From Gammaproteobacteria bacterium (GTDB taxonomy: Bacteria; Pseudomonadota; Gammaproteobacteria; Steroidobacterales; PWYM01): a stretch of DNA of 36,839 nucleotides. The notes beneath the pieces were generated by a model that ran no database searches, had not been told where the DNA came from, and saw nothing but the letters and a program-made list of their open reading frames with translations. Positions within the stretch are counted from its first letter, which is position 1, and every line of letters starts with the position of its first letter. Shown piece after piece: positions 7,487-13,556 of this stretch. The position numbers and the translations under genes are program-made. The stretch spans positions 1 through 36,839 of the forward strand of contig PWZL01000039.1 of assembly GCA_003567475.1 (NCBI GenBank), written 5' to 3'.

Positions 7487-8529
7487 CCGCTGGCAAGCAG
7501 GGTGTGGACGATCCGGTAAGGCGACGGGTCACGGTGATCCTGGCCGCCCACGGCGAGGCCGAGACGCCCGGATTTCGTGAGAACTTTCTGGTGGGGCATC
7601 GAACCCTGGCGCACGTGGCCGAGGTCATGCCGCTGCCAGCGCCGGTGCGTCTGCTCATCTGCGCGATCGGCGCGGCGCGCAAGCGCCTTGCCGGCGGTGA
7701 CGGGTCGCCGCACAACGCACTGACGCGCCGGCAGGCGGCGGCCCTGGGCGAGCAGCTTGGCGGGGATACGGCCAGCACCTTCCGGGTGCTGCCCGCGTTC
7801 GGTTCATCGTTGCCACGGGTTGAAACACTGCTGGATGCCGAAGAGGCAGACGTGCTGCGGATCGTGCTGTCTATGACGCCGATCGATTCACATCTGGCCT
7901 GCGGCAGGCTCTGCCATCATCTCAGCCGGCCCGAGTCGCTTGCCGGCAAGGTGCACGTCCTCGCGCGCCTCTGGGATGACCGTGACTTCATCGGCGTCAA
8001 TGTCGAACATGTGTTCTCCCAGCTCGAGCTGCCGGGCAACTCCGGGCGCTGCGCCCTGGTGCTGGTCATGCACGGCACGCTGGTCCGCGATGCCAAGGGG
8101 CGGGTGCCCGACTTCCATACCGGTGTGCAGGAGTCGGCGATTTACGCAGGGCGTCTGCGAGAAGCCCTTGCGACCGATCCGCGCAGCCCGTTCGCCCGGA
8201 TCGAGATTGCTCACCTCAATCATGATGTCGGCGGTGAATGGACCCGTCCCACGCTCGAGCACGTCCTCGAGCGGTTGGCTGCGGAGGGCGTGGATGCAGT
8301 GGCCGCCTATCCTTGCGAGTATCTGGTGGACGGCAGCGACACCGTTGGCAGGGTGGCTGACGCCCTGGCCGCAAGCGGTATCCGTCAGACGCAGCGTCTG
8401 TCCTGTCTTAACGACTCGCCTGGTCTTGTGGCCCTGTTGGCGCAACGCGTCCAGGCACTTGTCGCGGCGCCCGCGGAGGGCCTGTCCCGGCGCTGCGACG
8501 CCTGTCCGCGCACCGCGACCGGCTCGTGA
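7483..8529 (+). CDS. Divergent ferrochelatase-like protein (HemH superfamily)
   Basis: A 348-residue protein with the two-lobed chelatase pattern of HemH. The conserved His loop appears as VMHGT (H197). The C-terminal block GEWTRPT, then LAAEGVDAVAAYPCEYLVDGSDT, follows the family order W-x-x-P-T, then P-G-F-V-x-D-x-x-E-T. Differences are marked: the usual glycine before the aromatic is Glu (E279), and the usual catalytic Glu aligns with D286. The usual N-terminal N-L-G-T-P is replaced by AAHGEAETP. The tail holds a C-x-x-C pair (C338, C341). True ferrochelatases insert Fe2+ into protoporphyrin IX; whether this one does is doubtful. It starts on a GTG in a four-base GTGA overlap with the amidase, and its stop overlaps the next GTG in the same way. 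Confidence 0.75.
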   Translation: MTAGKQGVDDPVRRRVTVILAAHGEAETPGFRENFLVGHRTLAHVAEVMPLPAPVRLLICAIGAARKRLAGGDGSPHNALTRRQAAALGEQLGGDTASTFRVLPAFGSSLPRVETLLDAEEADVLRIVLSMTPIDSHLACGRLCHHLSRPESLAGKVHVLARLWDDRDFIGVNVEHVFSQLELPGNSGRCALVLVMHGTLVRDAKGRVPDFHTGVQESAIYAGRLREALATDPRSPFARIEIAHLNHDVGGEWTRPTLEHVLERLAAEGVDAVAAYPCEYLVDGSDTVGRVADALAASGIRQTQRLSCLNDSPGLVALLAQRVQALVAAPAEGLSRRCDACPRTATGS

Positions 8530-9335
8530 GTGCGGACGGCGTCGCGGGCGCGCGGCGCTTTGGTCGCTACATCGGTATCGACTATTCCGGAGCGGCGACC
8601 CCTGAGACGGGCCTGCCGGGTCTGCGCGTGTACCTCTCCACCCCGCTGCGCGCGCCGCGCGAGGTGCCGCCGCCAGCCGCCGGTCGACGGCGGCACTGGA
8701 GTCGGCGCGCCGTCGCCGAATGGCTGGCACGGACGCTCGCAGCGGACACGCCGACCGTCGTCGGCATCGATCATGGCTTGTCCTTTCCCCAGGCCTGGTT
8801 CGAGCGTCATGGCCTGTCGCCAGACTGGGAGGCCTTCCTGGTCGATTTCCAGGCGCACTGGCCGTGCGATCTCGAGGGGGTACGCGTGGAAGACATTCGC
8901 CGAGGCCGACTGGGCCACGCGGCCACGCGCTCGGGTGACTCGCGCTGGCGGCGGCTCGCCGAACGGCGAAGTGGCGCGGCCAAGTCGGTGTTTCACTTCG
9001 ACGTTCAGGGGTCGGTGGCCAAGTCCACTCACGCGGGGCTGCCCTGGGTGCTGCAACTGCGCCGCCGGCTGGGAACGCGTCTGCATGTCTGGCCTTTCGA
9101 TGGCTGGCAGCCGCCCTCCGTCGGTGCCGTGCTCGCGGAAGCCTACCCGCGGCTCTACAGCGATGCCTATCCGCCCCGCGGGCGGACGCCGGATCAGCAG
9201 GATGCCTACAGCATCGCCGCCTGGCTGCGCGATCGGGACGGCGACGGGACGCTGGGGGCGCTGTTCTGCCCGGCACTGGCGCCCGAGATGCTCAGGCTCG
9301 CCGGCACCGAGGGCTGGGTGCTCGGGGTACGCTGA
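8526..9335 (+). CDS. DUF429-like protein with an RNase H-type fold
   Basis: A 269-residue protein whose pattern resembles the DUF429 group of RNase H-like proteins. An N-terminal strand carries an acidic residue (YIGIDYSGA, D19), a second strand carries another (VVGIDHGLSFP, D82), and a late helix is Asp-rich (TPDQQDAYSIAAWL). Such Asp clusters in this fold usually bind divalent metal and cut nucleic acid, but no function is established for the group and the assignment is tentative. The region between about residues 110 and 170 is Arg-rich. Translation starts on a GTG overlapping the previous stop (GTGA), so it is coupled to the ferrochelatase-like gene. It appears to be the last gene of the avtA run, since 98 bases follow before the next start. 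Confidence 0.6.
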   Translation: MSADGVAGARRFGRYIGIDYSGAATPETGLPGLRVYLSTPLRAPREVPPPAAGRRRHWSRRAVAEWLARTLAADTPTVVGIDHGLSFPQAWFERHGLSPDWEAFLVDFQAHWPCDLEGVRVEDIRRGRLGHAATRSGDSRWRRLAERRSGAAKSVFHFDVQGSVAKSTHAGLPWVLQLRRRLGTRLHVWPFDGWQPPSVGAVLAEAYPRLYSDAYPPRGRTPDQQDAYSIAAWLRDRDGDGTLGALFCPALAPEMLRLAGTEGWVLGVR

Positions 9336-9433
9336 TCACACTTGCGTGCAGCGATCATCCGTACTTTTCCTGATGTTACCGTGCCGATGGCGTCTTCATA
9401 GTCAAAGCCACTGCCGGTCATACGGAGCGCGTG

Positions 9434-9823
9434 ATGATTACCCTCAACGTCAATCCCGAGAACATCGAGCGGCTCATCCTGCTCGGACGGGAATTCCACG
9501 CGCAGGATACCGTGGTGATCCCGGAGGAGCCGATCGGGCCTTCCGACGAAGGCGCGCGTCACATGCTCTCGCACCGTCGTGGTGACATGTCACTGGACGA
9601 GTTCCGCTCGATCATCGCGGATCTCGAGCCGGATCAACAGGCCGAGGTCGTGGCGGTCATGTGGGTCGGGCGTGGCGACTACGAGACGGACGAGTGGGAG
9701 GATGTCGTGCAGCAGGCTCAGGAGCAGTGGACGCCGTGGACAGCCGATTACCTGATCGCGCATCCATTGCTGCCGCACTACCTCTCCGAAGGGCTCGAGT
9801 CGCTGGGCTACGACGTCGACTGA
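9434..9823 (+). CDS. DUF3775 family protein
   Basis: A 129-residue acidic, soluble protein that fits DUF3775 along its length. It has an N-terminal helix with GREFHAQD, a linker with PSDEGARHML, a central ADLEPDQQAEVVAVMWVGRGDY and a C-terminal LIAHPLLPHYLSEGLESLGYDV. The function of the family is unknown; small size and acidity suggest a cytoplasmic adaptor or stress protein. I chose the ATG at 9434 rather than the GTG one codon earlier because GGAG then lies six bases upstream. The 98-base gap before it shows no convincing promoter. The convergent Crp/Fnr gene ends 44 bases downstream. Confidence 0.85.
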   Translation: MITLNVNPENIERLILLGREFHAQDTVVIPEEPIGPSDEGARHMLSHRRGDMSLDEFRSIIADLEPDQQAEVVAVMWVGRGDYETDEWEDVVQQAQEQWTPWTADYLIAHPLLPHYLSEGLESLGYDVD

Positions 9824-9867
9824 GGCCCGTTGCCGCGAATGGCGGCCGGCGCTGTCGCCGCAGTGGC

Positions 9868-10635
9868 TCAGTGCCGCCTCGAGGCCTGTTGCAGGCTGCC
9901 GGGCAGGGGCTGTGGCCAGTCCACTGACAGTTTCGCCAGCGCACGCAGGCGCCGCCGGGACAGGATCTGCCAGTGATGGCCATGGCGATGCACGATGCCC
10001 TCGCGCTCCAGGGCACACAGCGTGCGGCTCACGTGGACGACGCTGAGCCCTACGGCGTCGGCGATCAGTTCCTGTGAAATCGGCAGGCGATACCCCTGCG
10101 GTGGCCGGTCGTGAAGCAGGTCCAGGCGGCAGGCCAGTTCCCACACCAGATAGGCGATGCGCTCGCGGGCGTGCAGCCTCCCGACCGCCAGCAGGTGGCT
10201 GCGCATCATCGCGGCATGCTGGGCGGCCATCCACCACAGGCAGACGCCAAGACCCGGGGCGTGGCGCAGTGTCTCCATCAGGAGCTCCGGCGGCACCCTG
10301 GAGTACTGAATGGCCGTGATCGCCACCACGCTGGAATCGGTCCGCCGGGTAACGAAACTGCCTGGATCACACATGTCGCCCGGCAGCAGGAACTCCATGA
10401 TCTGGCGACGACCGTCGGCCAGGGTGCGCTGGCGCAGCGCCCAACCGCTGCACAGCAGCATCGCCGCGCGTCCCGTGTCGCCCTCGCGCAGCAGGCACTG
10501 CCCAGGGGCCGCCTGCCGGCGGTCGCGGGTCAGCAGGGCGAGTGCAGCGAGCTCGTCAGCACCCGGGTCGACGAAGCGCCGGAGTCGACGCAGCAGCGGA
10601 TCGCAGGGGTGATCGGCGGGCGTCACTGCGGACAT
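9868..10635 (-). CDS. Crp/Fnr family transcriptional regulator
   Basis: A 255-residue regulator with an N-terminal cyclic-nucleotide-binding-type beta barrel (about residues 30-140; CLLREGDTGRAAMLL, then LPGDM) and a C-terminal winged helix. The recognition helix lies in SQELIADAVGLSVVHVSRTL (about 185-205). There is no four-cysteine N-terminal cluster as in FNR, so oxygen sensing through an iron-sulfur centre is unlikely. No cAMP-binding Arg-Ser signature of true CRP is obvious either, so the effector is unknown. GGGAGG and GGAGA precede the ATG. The PilZ gene is transcribed away from the same 148-base intergenic region, and a short inverted repeat there may be an operator. Confidence 0.9.
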   Translation of the reverse strand: MSAVTPADHPCDPLLRRLRRFVDPGADELAALALLTRDRRQAAPGQCLLREGDTGRAAMLLCSGWALRQRTLADGRRQIMEFLLPGDMCDPGSFVTRRTDSSVVAITAIQYSRVPPELLMETLRHAPGLGVCLWWMAAQHAAMMRSHLLAVGRLHARERIAYLVWELACRLDLLHDRPPQGYRLPISQELIADAVGLSVVHVSRTLCALEREGIVHRHGHHWQILSRRRLRALAKLSVDWPQPLPGSLQQASRRH

Positions 10636-10670
10636 TCTCCAGCCTCCCGAGTCGCGCGGAGTGCCACGGT

Positions 10671-10682
10671 TAACCCAGGTTA
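10671..10682. promoter_or_regulatory. Short inverted repeat between crp-like and pilZ genes
   Basis: TAACC and GGTTA form a perfect 5-2-5 inverted repeat 36 bases upstream of the Crp/Fnr-family start. It does not match the classic CRP (TGTGA) or FNR (TTGAT) half sites. It is a candidate autoregulatory site for this regulator, nothing more. Confidence 0.25.
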
Positions 10683-10783
10683 TGGAAGACCGTGGATTTC
10701 TCGGCCAGTATCACCCTCCGTCATCAGGCTGTACAGGGGCGGCCGGTCTGGCGAACCGACCGAGCCGCGCCAGGGAGGGAGAG

Positions 10784-11218
10784 ATGGAACACCGCTGCGG
10801 GGCGCGTTGCCCGGTCCGCTACCCGGTACTGATCGCCTGCGAGGCCAAGCGGCCGCCCGTCCACGGCCTCACCCGCAACCTTGCGCCAGGGGGCGCGTTC
10901 ATCGCCGAGCTGTCGCGCCCGCTGCAGCCCCATCAGCCGGTCGAGTTGGTATTGCGCACGCCCCGGTCCGCCGTCGTCGAGTGGCGTTGGCCTGCCGTGG
11001 TGCTGCGATCCGGGCCTGAAGGTGCCGCGCTCATGTTCGAGCATCTGCACTTCGGCGAATTTGCCCAGTTGCTCGCCGCCTTGCGTGTCGCGGAGCTCAG
11101 CTGGCGCTGGGGCCCTGTCAGGCCGCTGCCACAGGACGCGCCGGCGGCAGCTCGCCTTCCAGCATCGCACGGCTATGCGGCAGCGCTGTCGGGTGATGGG
11201 CGGCAAGCCAGGCAATGA
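10784..11218 (+). CDS. PilZ domain protein (possible c-di-GMP receptor)
   Basis: A 144-residue PilZ-type protein. PilZ domains bind cyclic di-GMP through an RxxxR motif and a later (D/N)xSxxG. Here RCGAR supplies R4 and R8, and the second motif is NLAPGG (N32 to G37) with the Ser replaced by Ala34, so binding may be weakened or altered. The beta-barrel core runs to about residue 105. The last 35 or so residues are Pro/Ala-rich and encoded antisense to the end of the mscS gene (101-base overlap), so they may not be part of the ancestral protein. I chose the ATG at 10784 because a strong GGGAGGGAG precedes it; the frame is open further upstream without protein-like character. Confidence 0.8.
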   Translation: MEHRCGARCPVRYPVLIACEAKRPPVHGLTRNLAPGGAFIAELSRPLQPHQPVELVLRTPRSAVVEWRWPAVVLRSGPEGAALMFEHLHFGEFAQLLAALRVAELSWRWGPVRPLPQDAPAAARLPASHGYAAALSGDGRQARQ

Positions 11219-12194
11219 GCGCCTCGCGCAGGTCGCACCGCAGATTCCAGGCCCGCCCGGAGTCCGCGGCGGAGACCAGGACACGCACCACCACTTCCCG
11301 TGGGGTCGTCTCGACCACCTGCACACCACAGACCTCCCGGTCCCAGTCGGGGTGATCCTGAACCAGGCGCTCGGCTTCGCGGCGCAGCGCATCCACCGGA
11401 ACCCGGTAATCGAGGTGCAGCATGACGCTGCCGAGGATCTTGGCCTCGGTCCGGGTCCAGTTCTGGAATGGACGATCGAGGAAATGGCTGATCGGCACGA
11501 TCAGGCGGCGCCGGTCCCAGATCGCCACCACGACATAGGTCAGCGTGATTTCCTCGATCCGTCCCCATTCGCCCTCCACGATCACCACGTCGTCCATGCG
11601 GATCGGCTGGGTGAAGGCCACCAGGAAGCCGGCGATCAGGTTGGAGAGCGTGCGCTGGGCAGCCAGGCCGATCACCAGGCCGGCCAGGCCGGCCGAGGCG
11701 AGCAGGCCGGTGCCGAGCTCGCGCAGGCGCTCGAAGCTCATCAGAATGATCACCAGGGCGAGCAGGGCGACCGCAATCCCGGCGATCTGGCGGATGACGC
11801 GCAACTGGGTCTGCATGCGTCGGGCCCGGAGGTTGTCCGACTTCTCGACGCCCAGACGCGAGACAATCATGTCCTCGCCGACCCGCAGCAGCCTGGTGAT
11901 CAGCCAGGCCAGCAGGATCACCTGGAGGACCCAGGCGGCCTGCTGGGACCGCGGAAGCCAGCCCTCCGCGACAGCCAGAGGCAGTACGAGCTGCAGCAGC
12001 GCGATCGAGAGTACCCAACCGAGCGGGCCGGCGGCGCGCTCGTTCACCGCACGCAGCAACGGGATCTGCTCGCGGCTGGCTCGCCAGCGCAGCAGCCCCT
12101 GGATCAGCGTCCGCAGCAGGTAGCCGCCGACCAGCGCGCCGCTCAGCAGGCCGAGTGACTGGACCCAGAAGGGCAGGGCGTCTAGGGTTGGCAT
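11118..12194 (-). CDS. MscS-family mechanosensitive ion channel
   Basis: A 358-residue small-conductance mechanosensitive channel that would open under membrane tension to release solutes in osmotic downshock. Hydrophobic segments lie near residues 10-27, 58-76, 85-102 and 135-155, followed by the pore helix with Gly/Ala packing (GTGLLASAGLAGLVIGLAAQ, about 160-180). Next come the conserved NLIAGFLVAFTQPIRMDDVV and the beta domain (VVIVEGEWGRIEEITL), then a cytoplasmic alpha/beta domain. The protein is longer than E. coli MscS (286 residues) because of extra N-terminal helices, as in YnaI-like members. GGGAG lies eight bases before the ATG. Its 3' end overlaps the convergent PilZ gene. Confidence 0.93.
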   Translation of the reverse strand: MPTLDALPFWVQSLGLLSGALVGGYLLRTLIQGLLRWRASREQIPLLRAVNERAAGPLGWVLSIALLQLVLPLAVAEGWLPRSQQAAWVLQVILLAWLITRLLRVGEDMIVSRLGVEKSDNLRARRMQTQLRVIRQIAGIAVALLALVIILMSFERLRELGTGLLASAGLAGLVIGLAAQRTLSNLIAGFLVAFTQPIRMDDVVIVEGEWGRIEEITLTYVVVAIWDRRRLIVPISHFLDRPFQNWTRTEAKILGSVMLHLDYRVPVDALRREAERLVQDHPDWDREVCGVQVVETTPREVVVRVLVSAADSGRAWNLRCDLREALIAWLAAHHPTALPHSRAMLEGELPPARPVAAA

Positions 12195-12211
12195 ATCGGT
12201 TCTCCCGGGGT

Positions 12212-12238
12212 TGCGGTGGTCGCCTTTAGCCCACCGCA
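12212..12238. promoter_or_regulatory. Perfect 8-base inverted repeat upstream of mscS
   Basis: TGCGGTGG (12212-12219) and CCACCGCA (12231-12238) are perfect inverted repeats around an 11-base spacer. They lie 18 bases upstream of the mscS start, in the gap shared with the divergent AmpG-like gene. The repeat could be an operator or a hairpin in the mscS leader. Confidence 0.4.
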
Positions 12239-12332
12239 GTCCTCACGGCTTTGCAAGTCGCGCGCGCGGCGCGGTCCCGATTGGCGGTGCCATGCGGTAT
12301 GGTGAGGCTGGGCCGGCAGGGAGCAGACCGCC

Positions 12333-13556
12333 ATCCTCGATCTCACCCGCACGGAACGCGGCCGACGCGTCCTCTTCGCACTGCTGTATCTGGCCGAAGG
12401 CGCGCCTATCGGCTTCATCTGGTGGGCCGTACCCACACGGCTGCGCGAGGCCGGGGTGCCGGTCGGCACCATCGCGCTGCTGACTTCCGTGATTATCCTG
12501 CCGTGGGCGTTCAAGTTTCTGTGGGCGCCACTGGTGGACGTGCTGCGGGGCCGGCGTTGGGGTCGGCGCGCGTGGATCGTCGGCGCGCAGGTACTCATGG
12601 GGCTGACACTGCTGCCACTGGCGTTCGTCGACTGGCAGATGTCGCTCGGGCTGCTGTTCGCCCTGCTCCTGATGCACGCCTTCGCAGCCGCCACCCAGGA
12701 CGTGGCGATCGATGCCTGGGCGATCAGCGTGACGCCTCGATCACAGCTGGGTGCCATCAACGGCTGGATGCAGGTCGGTATGCTCTCGGGTCGCTGGCTG
12801 TTCGGCGCCGGGTTTCTGCTGGTGGCGCATGTGGTGGCGGATACCGTGGCGGTGCTCGTGATGATCGCGGTGATCTGGGTCACCACCCTGGTGGTGCTGC
12901 TCGCCAGTGAAGCCGACGATGACGCCGCTGCGCTGCGCGTCGGACTGGGCGATCGCTGGCAGCGATTCTTTACGACCCTGCGCAGCGCGTTTCGCAGTCC
13001 GGACACCTGGCTGGGTATCCTGCTCGCACTGCTTGCCTTTGCAGGCTTCAAGGCGGTGGGCGACATCGCCGGGCCGTTCCTGGTCGACCGTGGTCTGTCC
13101 TCTGCGGGTGTCGGACGGTTTTTCACCGGCGCCCTGGTGGCCATGATTGCCGGTGCGCTGCTCGGGGGCTGGCTCGCCGATCGTTTCGGTGTCCGCCGCA
13201 CGGTCGGTGGGCTGGTGGTGTTGGCCGCGGGGGTGGTGTTGGCGACCAGTGGTGCCGCCGTGGCGACAGCGGGCGGGCATCCGCTGGTGATCACGGGTCT
13301 GCTTGGCGTCTACCTCTGCGCTGGCCTGCTCACGGCGGCGGCCTACGCGCTGTTCATGCGACTCACCGATCCACGGCTTGGGGCCACCCAGTTTTCCGCC
13401 TACATGGGCGCGATCAATGGCTGCGAGGCCTGGGCCGGCTTCACCGCCGGGCAGCTGGCCGAACGCTTCGATTATCCCGTGGGATTCGTCGCTGTGGCCA
13501 TGGCGTCGCTGCTGGCGCTGCCGGTGCTGTGGCGGCTGCGCATGAGCAGCCGGTAG
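12333..13556 (+). CDS. AmpG-like MFS transporter with apparent ATC start
   Basis: A major facilitator of about 407 residues resembling AmpG, the inner-membrane permease for anhydromuropeptides, and related carriers. The conserved region includes AEGAPIGFIWWAVPT in helix 1, FKFLWAPLVDVLRGRR in helix 2 and ATQDVAIDAWAI. About 11-12 transmembrane helices are visible. The first in-frame ATG/GTG/TTG codon is the GTG at 12456, which would delete helix 1. Yet the frame is clearly coding upstream to a stop at 12303. The only position that combines AGGGAG nine bases upstream with a start at the expected N-terminus is ATC at 12333. This is either a rare non-standard start, a sequencing error or a start lost by mutation. 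The 3' end overlaps the RND pump gene tail-to-tail by 85 bases. Confidence 0.75.
   Translation: MLDLTRTERGRRVLFALLYLAEGAPIGFIWWAVPTRLREAGVPVGTIALLTSVIILPWAFKFLWAPLVDVLRGRRWGRRAWIVGAQVLMGLTLLPLAFVDWQMSLGLLFALLLMHAFAAATQDVAIDAWAISVTPRSQLGAINGWMQVGMLSGRWLFGAGFLLVAHVVADTVAVLVMIAVIWVTTLVVLLASEADDDAAALRVGLGDRWQRFFTTLRSAFRSPDTWLGILLALLAFAGFKAVGDIAGPFLVDRGLSSAGVGRFFTGALVAMIAGALLGGWLADRFGVRRTVGGLVVLAAGVVLATSGAAVATAGGHPLVITGLLGVYLCAGLLTAAAYALFMRLTDPRLGATQFSAYMGAINGCEAWAGFTAGQLAERFDYPVGFVAVAMASLLALPVLWRLRMSSR

Noticed and set aside
8493-8529. C-x-x-C tail of the ferrochelatase-like protein as a [2Fe-2S] site like that of some ferrochelatases
   Set aside because: Those sites need four cysteines in a defined arrangement. 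Only two adjacent ones are present in the tail, so cluster binding is not supported.
9824-9867. GC-rich hairpin-like sequence between the DUF3775 and Crp/Fnr genes
   Set aside because: The best stem is five or six bases without a T-run; not enough for a terminator call.
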